Assembly: GCA_023079485.1 (NCBI GenBank)
Contig: CM041092.1
Location: forward strand, 3,961,627 to 4,025,626
Direction: 5' to 3'
Source of the DNA: Archilochus colubris
Lineage: Eukaryota; Chordata; Aves; Apodiformes; Trochilidae
Length of the DNA stretch: 64,000 nucleotides
Position 1 is the stretch's first letter. Each line of letters starts with the position of its first letter. Below the pieces are notes generated by a model that worked only from the letters and a program-made list of their open reading frames with translations, did no database searches and was not told where the DNA came from. This document shows positions 42,366-54,440 of this stretch, in pieces. A program made the position numbers and the translations under genes.

Positions 42366-45300
42366 TAATTTAAAACCAATGTCAGTCTTGGGGAATTGTA
42401 AGCCATAATTGAGGGAGAACGTGTGTATGTGTGTGGGTATAAATTCATATATGTGTGCACATGCACAAAATAAATAGGCTGAGATGGGGCTTTTCCTTTC
42501 CTTTTTGATCTGCTTAATGCAGCCTGCAGGCTTGCTTTGGCCTTTTAAAAATACTTTTGGGGCTCAGAGAGATGGTGGGCAATAAAAATTAAGGAAAGTA
42601 TCTCCCCCAAACATTCACCCAATAAACTCAGCGAAAGCTAAAGCATCCAAAAAGTATTCTTTCAGCTTTTTGTTTTGGAAGCAGTTTGTGTGTCCCTGTT
42701 CTTTTTATTTCATTCTGCCAGCTGTCTGCTAAACAAATCTAGCCAGGTGGGGCTTACAACCCATGACTAAAAAACCTACTAGTGCAGCTGTCCAGCTTGC
42801 CTGGAGGAAGAATTCTAACAAATGGCAGGAATGAAAAGATTGGTTTTGTTTTCAAGAAAGTAGCTATGGTACCTTCCTTGCTTCATTTTTTTCTGTTTTG
42901 TTTTGCTTGCTTCAGTTAACTCATGGCCTCCTAAGGTTTTACGGAGTAATGGAAAATCCACTTCCATGGTTTATTATTTAATGCAGGTTTTTTTGATACC
43001 TCCTAGATTTTTTTTTTTTTTGTCATCTTCCTCTGTAATGATTTTATTCTGTGTTAGACACATAGGGCAGCTTGGCTGCTTGGAGTGTTACTAAATGTAA
43101 AATAATCTGACACTTTCCCCACAAATCACTGGTAAGCCATGTAGTAGCTTAGCTGGATTTTTTTAAATATTCAAGAGTTGAATATATAACTAGTGAAGGG
43201 TGATGGTTGGTATTGTTTATCCACAAGCTGGGGAGAGAACAGGCTTCTTTGCACTGCTTCATCAATCGACCTCAACTGTGATTTTCTAGTCAGCAAATGA
43301 GTGCTTCATTTTCTGTGTCTGTGTTGTGCTAAACAAGAGCTGTGCTAAAAATTACCAAACTGCCATCTGAGCTTGTAGTTCCAGCAGCAGCAGATCAGCA
43401 TGTGAGCCACCTTCACTCTCTTCTCCCAGCAAAAGAAACCTGGGAAAGATGTTTGCCACCAACTTCCATTTAGGGAATCCAGTTGAAAAGCTCCTTGTGC
43501 TTTTCATAATACCCCCTGCCTCCAAAAAAAAAAAAAAAAAATTTGGCCTAATCCTGACTTCTTTGAAGCCAGTGACATCTTGTGCTGGTTGAGGTTTTAG
43601 GTCTATGTTGATTGAGACTGATCTGGTGGACTGATTTGCTCAGTAAGTTGTTGAGGGCTTTTGGCACATGACTGGTGTTGAAGAAGCTCCACATCTCACA
43701 GGTTCTAACTTGAAAGATGCATGGGGCATGAATGATACCTCATAGGGTGAGGGTGTTGCCTTGCTATGAAGCTGGGATATTGACTTTGGGTTTGGTCCAG
43801 GGTAGGAAAGTGTTTATTCTTATGCTCATGTAAGTGTGTGAATGGTGCCACTGAAATTGAAATCTTTTGGCCACTAATTGAAATCGTTTTTGAGGTTACA
43901 ACTTCTTTTTGATGGACACTCCATTGTCAAGTGTCTGTCCCTTAAATAAAGCTACTATAAACATGTTAAATTCTTGAAGACCTGATTCCTTCTGAGCATG
44001 CCAAGAGATTGGTATCCCAGAATGGATGAGCAAGATGTGGAGGTGCATGTGCAGGGTCCTAATGAAGTTCTCAAGACATGTAGGTGCCAGATTCAAACAT
44101 CCTTTGTTGCATGATTGGAGCTTTGCTTTGAGAAGCAGCCAGACACATGTAACAACATTCAGTGCTTGTCATTTACCCCTCTCTGTTCTCATTATCTTCA
44201 GAAGACAAAGTGGATGCAGAAGGGGGGGTAAGAATTGTTTCCACGCCTCTCTGTAGCGCGTACGCTTTCCTGCATCCCCCTACCCAGAGCCTACAGATCA
44301 AGTCTCCTTTCCAGTCAGTCTGGGAAAACTGGGACCTCATTCTGTCTCTGCAAAAGGTGATGGGGGAATGAAACTGAGTGCCTGGGCTGCAGAAGTCAAA
44401 ATGGCATCCAGCAAGAGCAGGAGCAGCCAGATTGCTGTTGCAGGCGCCGTTATTTCCTTTTGTTGTATAACGAGGCATGAGTGATATTGGTCGGGGTGCT
44501 CAGAAGCCAAGAGAAAAGAAGGCCAATTTTTCATGAGGAAATTGAAGTGCTGATGCAGAACTAACCCTCACGGTTTGTTGTTATTTAATGAAGAAGGCAG
44601 CGAGTTGGGGGATTTTTGGCAAAACTTGGTGTGTAAGCATAACAATTGTAATGACATTATTTAACACACAATGGAGTAACAAAGGCACTTAAATGCCACG
44701 ATTAAGAATTGTGCTAAGATTCTTGAATAGCAACAGAAAGCAAAAAAAAAAAGTGGCTGTATTATTCTCAAGCCCTGCGTAGAAATATATAAATTTTACT
44801 CCTTCGTCCCATTTTTCTGAACCTATTGTAGAATCCTGGAGTGGCTCCTGCAAAATCACTGGAATTAGGTCCTTTGATGATATTCTGCATGAGAGTCTCT
44901 GGACATTGTTATCCACTTCAGCTTTTTACCTATTTTTCTTTCTTGTTTGGCAATGGCAAATATATAAATTACATTAAAAATGCTTATGGTCATTTCCCAT
45001 CCCATTTATTTTTCTGAGAACTGTGTCAGGTTCTGAAGGCCTGTACAATGTTCAAGGAGATGTATGTCTCTGAAATAGCAGGGTAATAGCAAGAAAACTG
45101 AAACTTGAGATTAATTTGCTATAAAATATTTTACCTGGTATGATAGCAACTTCATAATGTAAAGGATTTTCTGGACTTGTAATGTTTTTACATGAAGTTC
45201 TGTTTAAAAAAAGTTCTCTTTAAGAAAGAGATCTGAAATGCAATGTGGTAGCTTTCCTTTAGCTTTTTTTTTTCTCTAGCTTTTCCATACATTTTCAAAT

Positions 45301-45975
45301 ATTATTCTAAATGCTCTGCAAAGCACACAATTACTGTTACACTGGGTAAACCCAACCCAGCTTGGCTTTGGAGAGAAGAAGTGGACCATCTTTATGCTTA
45401 ACCCATCACCGGGTCATTTCCTGAGTACCATGGGACCAGTGCTGTGCTTCTGCAGAGCATGACTGGAGAATGGGAGACCAGGAGAGCTCCAGAACACTGG
45501 ATTTCACCAGTCTAGTCAGTAAGCCATGGTGCCAAGCATGTAATTTAAAACTATGATCATCTGCTGTGCAAGGCCATCATCCCAGTGGCACTTGGGCATC
45601 CCTCACCTTCCTCTTTGTGGCAGCACCACTTTGCCAGGGTGTCTGGATGACCACCAAGAGATGGAGCACAAGGAGGTGATGGCAAAAGTGCAATTACCAC
45701 AAAAACTCTCTTCAATTGTTGAGATCTTCTCCACTTCTGTGATGTTTGCTGTACAAAAAGAGTTTCCATCATAGTCTCCATATAACCCAGGCTGGCATCA
45801 CTGTTCCAAGGCTGTAAGCTCCCTGGACTGGTACCAACTGGCCAGGTCTCTCAGTTCTAATGTGAAGTTCATCCTATTTGATGACTGAAAGTTTCTCTTG
45901 GTCACCAATATATTTTTTTTAGATGTTGCATTTATCTGCAGTACTGATAATGTTTTGCCTAGGTTGTGGGTTGTG
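42366..45975. other. Unassigned sequence with minor repeats
   Basis: An imperfect TG/TA repeat lies at 42421-42460, a T-run at 43009-43021 and an A-run at 43525-43541. At 44202-44227 a 26-nt interval is bounded by 'attatcttcag' and 'gtaaga', with the CpG string 'tagcgcgtacgc' nearby at 44254-44265. Opposed frames around 44026-44534 overlap each other and have no domain. Confidence 0.45.
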
Positions 45976-46048
45976 TTTTGGTTTTTTTTGTTTGTTTGTT
46001 TGTTTTGGGTTTTCTTATTATTATTGTTTGTAGGATTTTTTTTTTCCC
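45976..46048. repeat. T/G-rich low-complexity tract
   Basis: TTTG units (45989-46008), then TTA units and a T-run. The opposed frames at 45798-46052 and 45898-46110 are mostly this tract. Confidence 0.85.
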
Positions 46049-47229
46049 CCATTAGGACTGAAGTTGGTAGGGCTACAATTTTTTTTCAATCCCCACATGT
46101 AGAAATATGAGGCTAATCCTTGTGGAGATGGTCCCCATCCACCCCTTTTCTATTATTTCCACTGTGAGGTGGGTGATAGTACTTGCAGGAGAGGAAGTTA
46201 TTCCAGCTGCTATGGAATAAGACAGAAATCAGGTAAAGCAGTATGGGATGTAAGACTGAAATTAAGTTTGACAAGGAAGCCTGGAGATAATAAGCGTGGT
46301 GGAACTAAGAGTAAATAATATCCTGTGGACTGTGAGAAACAGGAGAGGAAAAAGTGATCCAAGGCACTAAACAAGAAGGGGCTCACCAGATGAACATGAG
46401 TGATAAGAAACTGGTGACAAGGTGTCTGTGGGACAGAGAGGGAGTCTGCAACAGAAAGCCAGTGGAGATGGTAACTCACAGCATCCCATGGGACAGCAGA
46501 AAGTAAATAAAGACTTGCATCACTAGCTGGTCAGGATGAATTTAGGCTTGAAATAAAAGTGCTCAGATCAGAGGTATTAAAAGCTAGCAACTAATGATTT
46601 TTCAAGTCATATATGAATTAATTTCCTAGAGGAGGGGAGAGGTTTAAAGGGTAAAATAGTTTCAAACACTGAATAGATCAATAAATATGGATACTTAAAA
46701 TACTGGTAATATCTTAACATCTGGGTATTTCTCCATCTGAAGAGCTTTTGACTTTAAGCTGGTAAATACCACTGATTCCAACCTCTCTGCCCACTTCCTA
46801 TGGGGATAATCTATGGGTCAATAAAGATAAAGTTAGGGTCTACTTAGTTCCTTACTATGCAGAATGAAAAATTAACCTTGATTCAATATTTGATGAGGCC
46901 AGGAGTAAGCAAGGCCACAACCAAGCAATGTCACTCCTGTGTCCCAAGGAGCACAGCACTTTCCAAGAGAGGAAACCGAGGGCTGGGGAAATGCCTTCCC
47001 CCCTTCGACCCCCTTTTTCTCTCTTGCTACCAACATCAACTTTGTTGTAACCTCCATGGGCTTCTATATTCCTTCTCTGTTTGCCTTGTTTGTGATTAAT
47101 TCCATTTAGGACCAAGATGACCATTGGAGCAGGAGCTGTAGAGATGGAGTAAAGCAGTTTGTATAAATCACTGCCAGCTAGGAATTTATGCAGGGTTTAG
47201 AGAGACCACTGAGGTTTGGGCACACCAAA
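46049..47229. other. Unassigned non-coding sequence
   Basis: Purines dominate the + strand from about 46180 to 46460. The minus frame at 46210-46479 owes its openness to this bias. Three overlapping frames at 46855-47124 on both strands have no domain. Confidence 0.45.
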
Positions 47230-47640
47230 CTCATCTAGAAGGAGGGTGACCTTCCAAGGGGGTACAAGAAGAACATTCAGAAAGTGAGATACTGTTGGAT
47301 GGGCAATGGGGGTTGAAGAAGTAGAGGAGACTGTGCAGATAGCAGATATATTGAGCCATCCAGAGGCAATTTGAGCTGAGGGAGTTAAAATTTCCAGAAC
47401 TACTAGAAGTACAAGGCATATAAACTTCAGAGGATGCAGAGAGAGGGGAGAAGTCTGCTGAAAGGACTTGGAAGAGACAGAGAGCAGAAGGAAGAAGGGG
47501 AAGTGGTGAAAAGCCAGAGAGAAGAAAGAACAAAGGAGGCTCTCAAAGAGGGGTTAGATGTGGGGAAAGATCCAAGAGAGGAGAGTCATGAGAAATTCAG
47601 TTAGATAAAGATGTAGGAAATTGGCAGTATGTGATGGAAA
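47230..47640 (+). other. Purine-rich segment, about 400 bp
   Basis: The + strand is strongly enriched in A and G, with repeated GAGAG/GGAAG-type strings at 47430-47580. It is not a pure tract. The bias makes the minus strand serine/leucine-rich in translation and explains the open frame at 47231-47533. Confidence 0.6.
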
Positions 47641-49161
47641 AAATCCTGTGACTAAACCATTAGGCTTAGATTCATTTAACCCCTTCAAATGAGGTATTAA
47701 ATGGTTGTCACGTAGCATACATTGAAGTGGTTGCATTTGTCATGTCTGCTCAGAGAATCTGTCACCAAAGCAGATTCCAGCCTCTTTTTCTTCCTTTTTC
47801 CTGGAAAAGTGGTATTGTTATCTGTGATTAGGAAACAGGATATGCCTGTAGCCCATGCCACACTTTCTGCTTTGACATCCCCATGATGACTAAGTTGTCC
47901 CTTTGACAGTTCTTATCAGTTGGGAGCTACTTTTGAAGCCCACTTTGAAACCCCAGCTACGGAGCATCAAGCTGTTGCCTAGGGCAAGGTGCCATGAGTA
48001 CACAAAATCTGAGATGTTGCATGCAAGTCTTCGCTATCCTAAAGGTGTCACTTCAAGGTGATGATTATGATTTTTTTTTTTTAAAGGGGAACAATTCTTG
48101 GAACTAGTTATTTTAGAGGTATTCTGTCATGTCAGCTACCCTTAGCAGAGAGCAGTCTGCTGTCTTCAGGACAGCTTGAAAAGCTCTCTCATGAGTAGTC
48201 AGAATTTGTGTTATTTGTGTTCCTTGTCAAACACCAGACCTGACACCTCCAGAGCATGCAGGAAGATATATTTAATCATCTTCTTTTCTTCTTTTTCATT
48301 TGATCTTTGGTTCTCTTTTTTTTTTTTTTTTTTATTTATAATCCTGAAACACTCACTTGAGACAGGGCTGGAATGAAATTAAGAAATTCTGCTTCTCCAG
48401 TTCTCATCCTAACAAACACCTGTTAAACGAAAATAAATCTAGCTATATGCCAGTGTTCTCCATTTGTTTCTCATGTTTACTTTCAGGTAATCCAAATAGA
48501 TTTTTCTTCCACCTGCTTCCAGCTCTCATCGTTCTGCGTTTTAGTATATCCCACTTCTGCCATTCTTGAGTTCTCTCCCCCTTACCTTTAAAAATGTGAA
48601 CAAGAAACTGTTCTGTGAAGTTGAAATGTGAAGAAAAAAGCCTTGTTTTTATTCTCGTATTGCAATACTTTACATTTCCTAGAGGCTCTCTAGATTTCCT
48701 TTGGCATACAGGTTTTCAGGTTTGGTTTTTTTTTTTTCCATTCAGTGTATTAACTTTGGTTTTTTTTGCACGTTATCATTATTTTTACCAGCATGTATAG
48801 CACACATTTCCCACTTTATGATGGCAGTAAATATAAATGCAAAAATTATACACTCAGACGAATTAAGAGAAATAAACCCTAGCAGGTCCTGAACCAGTCA
48901 GTAATCATTTCTACATATTGCCTATTATAGCCTCGTGTACCCACAGTACATTTCCACATCACACAGGTGGAAGTGTGAAGCTGAGGCTCATTTAACAGTA
49001 TGAATTTTCCCAATGTATCACAATTACAGGAACACCTGTGCTTCATAACTTTCTGCTGATCCACTGTGAAAATTCACAGTGTGTTTAGTAACTGAACCAT
49101 CAATATGCTTTGGTCTCCTACAGCGTGTAGATTGGGATGGCTGGTGTAGTTCCTCCTTTCT
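47641..49161. other. Unassigned non-coding sequence
   Basis: T-runs lie at 48070-48082 and 48317-48333. Hydrophobic frames at 48176-48376, 48615-48800 and 48701-48892 are driven by T-rich sequence. No gene or transposon is recognised. Confidence 0.5.
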
Positions 49162-49240
49162 AAAACAAAAACAAACCAAAAAAACCCCCCAAAAAAACAA
49201 ACTCAAAAAACCCAAAAACAAACCACAACACAACAGAAAA
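49162..49240. repeat. A/C-rich low-complexity tract
   Basis: AAAC/CAAA-type units with a C-run. It is the complement-strand counterpart of the T/G-rich tracts near 11.9, 46.0 and 61.8 kb. The minus frame at 49024-49368 is interrupted by, and partly made of, this repeat. Confidence 0.85.
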
Positions 49241-52081
49241 TTTAGCTGATGCTTATGTTGGGGGCTGTGCTCACTCTTCCCCACCATCATAGATCTTTTC
49301 TGTGGAAGGTCTTCAGGTTGTCCTCCCTGAAGCTTGGCAGACCCTAGTCTGGGAAATGCAGCAAACACCTTTCTTTTTCAGCTTTCTTTTACTGCCTGAG
49401 GGAGGCACCAAGGCCAGTTTGTGTTCATGACTCAGTGCTTTCTTGAATGTGTGTCAAAGTCATGGCATGTAAGTCAGGCATCCCCACAGCTCTGCTAGAC
49501 TCTCCTGCAGAGCTTCCCCAGCCCTGTGCCAAGGGGTCATCTTGGCATGGTTTGTGCCCACTTGGTCTGCTTAGCTTGGCTTGGCTAATTTCTACCAGCC
49601 TACCAAAGTTTCTCCTCTTGGTGACAAAAGTTAATCAATAGCAATGTGAGACAAGGCTACCATTTCCAATCCACCAAGATACCACCAGGATCTAACAGTA
49701 TTTAAGGCATTGCTTGAGTAGAAAGGGTTTTGATGAAAAGCCTTACCTAGGACTCTTCCAGGTATTATCTCAGCTATTTTCCTAATTTCTACTCATAGAA
49801 GATTGTTTTGCTCTCTGTGTTGTGCTGTTGCTTAGAAAGGATCCTGAGGCTTGCGAGGTTTCCACCAGGACTATGACCCAGCACTGGAGGAAGGTGTCTT
49901 TGATGCAGAGATGCTGCTGAATGGCTTGAACTGTTGTGCTGACATTCAGGCAGATAAAATGAGGGTGGAAGCTGGATGGAATTAGTTAAAATAATAAAGG
50001 AGGGATGTGGAGGTGAAAAAGTTCTACTCACTGCATGCAGTTTAAGAGGAGAAATGGGCGTTGTGTCCCCATTTAACTAATTTTTGTAACATCTGGGCAG
50101 TGTGGCCCAAAGACATTTGTCCTACAGTTACCACACCAAGAGGCTGGCTGAAGATAGCTGTGTCCTGTCTTACTTAGCCAGGTTTTCCATCCATGGAAAA
50201 CAGATTCTTCAGAGAAGGAAGATATGAATTTATCTGGTTCTTGTCCCACAGGGAGTTAGGATGTGGTTAGGAGAATGAATCTGGCACATGCTCCTGGCAC
50301 TCAGTTTAAACATTATTCTCATCACCTTTCAATGAGAATTGGGCTTTTGTGTCTTCTCTGATGGACCACCCTTGAAAACAAGCCCTAGGTTTATGCCTCA
50401 CTTTAGAGTTTGTGATATTGGTTAAAAAAAAAAAAAAGAAAAAGAAACTGCTTTTAAGAGTTGTCTCATATTTCCTTGCTCTCTGTGAAATGTTAGTATT
50501 CTGTGTTAACTCTCCATTTTTCTTGCTGTTTCTTCGAGCTAGGTGCCCAGCACCTCATTCAGCCCATCTGCAACTTCCCCTGATACCCATGTTCTGATGA
50601 GCCAAACTCTGCCTTTCCTTCCCTACACTCAGCAAGGTGTTTCTATCCCCACCAAAACTGTAGACTCCTGAATTATTTTTTTGGGTCCTTTCTAGATGGT
50701 CCAAGGATATAGTTCTGTTCTTAAATGAACTTGAGGAGTCCAAGTGTCTAACTTGAGGAGTTCAAGTTCATGTTCATGTCTCTATTTTCCCTTCTCTCCG
50801 AGGTAGAATAATACACATGCAGTGTCAAAGGTGTGGAGGGAGGCCTGCAAATTAACATGCTTTGAGGTCCTCAGATTAAACACTATTTAAGTGAAAAATA
50901 GTTGAAAGTCATTTTAGTCCCCCAGTGGGTTTGACATTCTTTTCTGCCCCCAGAAAGAGATTCTCTGTCTGCAAATCTCATGTTTCCAGAATTAGATTAG
51001 GAGTGTCAGATGTACATTCCTGGGGCCTTCTGACCCAGATGAACCCTGGAGCACAAAAATTGGATCACGTAGTTGAAGTAACTAGAATATTTTTGATGTA
51101 CCCACCATGGTCTACTGCTGAACATAGGGGACTTCTATACATCACGCTGAAGGGGCTTGGGTGTATTTCTAAGTTTCATGCAGAGAGGCTGTGTGCTACA
51201 AGGATAGACACTGTGGTCAGAGTAAAGAAAGAGGACTGGAATTCAGGGTAAATTCACTGATGTGGAAATCAGGGAGATCTGTGGGGAAAAATTAATTTTT
51301 TTTTTTTCTTTAGAAAAAAGGACCTTTCTGATTACTGTGGTACAGGACTATAATGGGAAGCTCCTGTAAGAGGGAGATGTACCAAATGTGTAAAAATTAA
51401 ATAATAATAAAATAATAGCATGACTCATAATTACTAAACTTCTAGAGGAAGATGTGTAAGCCAAACAAATGAGGATGAGGAGGTGGCCCTTGTCATGATA
51501 AAGGTTTACTGGGGTTCCATGATGTGAAGACACATTTGTCCTGCTTTTTTTCTGTGCTAGGACCAGTGGTTATGGGGAAACCAAGGCAGTGGTTGAAGGG
51601 AGATTGTAAAACCTGAAAGAAATAATTTCCAATGAGACATTAAAGAGCAAATATAGTAAAAAATGTGTCTCGTAGGTACACTTACTATGTTCTCACCATC
51701 TGGTAATAATAATAATATGCATCTTCACAAGAGAGGTTTGGAGATAGGGCTTTTGTTGCTTGCTTTCTTGGCAAGGATGGAGCCATTTCTGAGATGCAGG
51801 ACTGTTTCATTGCTGTGAAATATCCACTTCTATAAATATGTTTACAGCACTAAATAAGCAGAACTGGATAAATCACTGATCTGATCTAACATTTGCATTA
51901 AAATTCAGTTTATAAAGTCTGGTGGTTGAAGCTGCAGCTTCCCAGTCAGGATGGTGAGCAGTTGATTTCAGCAGTGATTTAATCCATGTCAAAGGAGGTG
52001 GAACCCAAGCACATGATGAGGGGACTGGCTGCTGTTTGGACTGACTGCTTGTTCATGAATGCACTCATGTTACTGCATGTA
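49241..52081. other. Unassigned non-coding sequence
   Basis: An 18-bp direct repeat with one mismatch (aacttgaggagtccaagt-like) occurs at about 50728-50745 and 50750-50767. An A-run lies at 50423-50437 and a TAA-type repeat at 51400-51418 and 51704-51718. Frame 50925-51251 (108 residues) has no domain. Confidence 0.45.
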
Positions 52082-52124
52082 CAAAAAAAAAAAAAAAAAA
52101 GGAAAAAAAAAGAGAAAGAAAGCA
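52082..52124 (+). repeat. A-rich purine tract
   Basis: A run of about 19 A, then GGA9 and AG-rich sequence. Confidence 0.85.
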
Positions 52125-52660
52125 AAACAGGAGAACACTTAACATTCCTAAAGTAGTTCCCTCAAATTTCTCTGCAAACAATGTAAAATAGCAACCTAAT
52201 AATTTTGTATCTTAATCATGTTCAGTAAAGAAGTCCTTTAGATAATTGGCACTGCCTCTCTACCAGGCCAAACTTTCTTTTAAGTTACAAATACTCACAA
52301 AAGGTTTACATTATAAGGAGCTGCTTTGGAGATGTGCAGATTTAGTTTGTAAGTACAAAGTGAACATGCAAATTGCCTTATCTTGTGGGATTCACAAACA
52401 ACCATCATTCAGATTGATTTAATACATAGCTTTTTATCTTTAAAAGCGTTAATTAGAAAATAGGGACAGTTCTCTGAACACTTAAGAGTAATAAATAGAT
52501 CAAAACAGCATCCATGCTTCTGTGATGGAACTTCTGAAGACTTTATAAAGGGATTAATACAATTGTCGAAAAGACCACAGTATACATATTTAATAGTGCT
52601 ACCAAGCTACAATTACATTTTTAGGACTCTATTTGCTAAGCTTTTAAACACTCATTATAC

Positions 52661-52661
<1 letters not shown>
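52125..52661. other. Unassigned AT-rich sequence
   Basis: No open frame, repeat or regulatory motif that I can support. Confidence 0.5.
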
Positions 52662-52705
<44 letters not shown>

Positions 52706-52740
52706 AGAGAGAGAGAGAGAGATCGAGAGGAAAAAAAAGG
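52662..52740 (+). repeat. A41 followed by (GA)n
   Basis: Forty-one consecutive adenines (52662-52702), about ten GA units to 52722, then a GATCGAGAGG interruption and a further A8GG. It is the longest homopolymer in the window. The lysine/arginine-rich frame at 52563-52763 is its translation. Confidence 0.95.
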
Positions 52741-54099
52741 ATTTTCAGAACTTTACCACATAACTCAGGATTGCTATGCACTGCCCCAGGTCTGGAGTGA
52801 CACAGCTGTGTTCAAGACACCCTGGTTTTCATTTAGCATCAGAAGTTGTTCAGCCATCCGAGAAAAAAAGACCTTGTGTAGTTTGGTTCTCTGCTTTCCC
52901 TCTGCTGCAGCAGTGGGCATAGGGAGGTGCCTGCTGTGGGCAGCCTTCCTGAGGCTCCTCACGGGTGTCCTTGACCCAGGGTATCTGTAAAAAACTCCCT
53001 CTTTCTAAGGCTTATTGATCTGTGTGTGTTTAGTCACGTCCAGAGTGGTCCTGTTACCCATATTTTCCATTACTTCCAATATTATGTTGCTCTCTATACT
53101 TGTTTATATATATTTCTGTCATTGTCCAGCAAGTTCACACTCATGAGGTGAAAACAATAATTGGTTGCAAGATGATTATTTATCAGAAAGTGAAATGAGG
53201 GAAAGGCAACTTGTCAAGCATATGGTAAATAAACCAAATCTCATAAAAAGTGAGAGAAACAGGTAAGATTTTATTGTTTTCTGGAGGTGAATAGTACGAA
53301 GGACTAGAGAAAGAATGAACTTCAGCACCCAAGGTCTATTATTTACACAATTTACACAATTTGCTATTATTTACACAAATCACACAATATGCTTATGAGA
53401 GCTATACACTTACATGGACAACCTCAGAGAGGGGAACATCTTGTGAATTAATTTGCACCATGATGCTGGTAGAAAGAGAGATGAAGGATCTGTGTCTGAC
53501 TGGGGTGATGAACCCAGCATTAGGGACTGTAAGGAAAAGGGCTTAGATTTGCCCAGAGCAATGATGAGAGGGGTGGAGCAAGGTGAGAACAGAGGAAAAG
53601 TCTACAGATTTCTTACCTACATTTTCTCAGCCCACTTCACATCAGGTATGTGTCCTTCTCTACAGCCCATTTGATAAAACCTGGTTTGGTTCTGATTAGA
53701 ATTTATCTCTTACTATGTGCTTATGTACTTTGCTTTAAGTCTTATAATATACTAACCTCAAGAAAATATGTAGGACCCTTTTAGGTTTTAATGCAAATAT
53801 CTAGACATCTACAATTTGGAGAGAAGGTGCAAATATATGCTGAGAGCAATTAGGAGAGAAGTTTATTTCCCACATTTTAAAGGGTATCTGGCATTTTTCA
53901 TGGAAAGCTGCGTGTGTTTGAAGACTGTTGCTGCATTTATAAGACTTACTATTTTATCAGGATGAAATATACATTTAACTTCTATTGCTTGTGAAGTGGG
54001 AGAAACAGAAATGTTGGCTGGTGGTGCTTAGCTGAGCTTTGGAGATGCCCTGGGAAGGAAACTTCAACAGCCTCTCTGGCTCCTGATGCAGGCACTGAA
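52741..54099. other. Unassigned sequence with a local duplication
   Basis: At about 53336-53390 'tattatttacacaa' occurs twice about 28 bases apart, with 'tttacacaa' a third time, a small slippage-type duplication. Frames at 52774-52962 and 52808-52990 are opposed and overlapping. Confidence 0.5.
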
Positions 54100-54440
54100 A
54101 ATCATCCTCCTCTCATGTTAAAATTTGTAGCCAGTGCCCCTTGTTTTCTTTAATGTCTCTGCAAAGAGAGGTTTTCTGCATCATCTTTGGAAGCAAGGGT
54201 TTGACCTACTATTGGATTTCCCACTTAGTGTCCTCTTCAATGCATGAAACAGGCCCAGATTCCCCAAGATCTTGTTGGTCATGTTCTCCAGGCATCTGAT
54301 GACCCTTAGGTGCCTCTTCTGGTGCTTCTCTTATTCTTCTGTATCCAGGGGGCCCAACTACCATCATCATCATCATGAGAGGAAGGGGCTGATAGCCTCC
54401 TTCTATCTGCTGCCATGCTTCTTCCTAAGTAGATAGCTCT
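54100..54440 (-). mobile_element. CR1 LINE fragment, antisense, including decayed ORF2 tail region
   Basis: On the + strand the following antisense CR1 landmarks occur in order: 'gtagccagtgccccttg', 'tctctgcaaagagagg', 'tctgcatcatctttgg', 'ttctccaggcatctgatgac', 'ccttaggtgcctcttctgg', 'cagggggccc', and finally 'tctgctgccatgcttctt'. They correspond to the region encoding the last part of the CR1 reverse-transcriptase ORF, upstream of the 3' end seen in the other copies. The reading frame is broken and the coding is lost. A (CAT)5 run at 54362-54376 lies inside it. The copy is older than those at 17.8 and 38.4 kb. The identification is by recall of the consensus. Confidence 0.7.

Noticed and set aside
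52563..52763. Lysine/arginine-rich frame
   Set aside because: Made almost wholly of the A41-(GA)n repeat.
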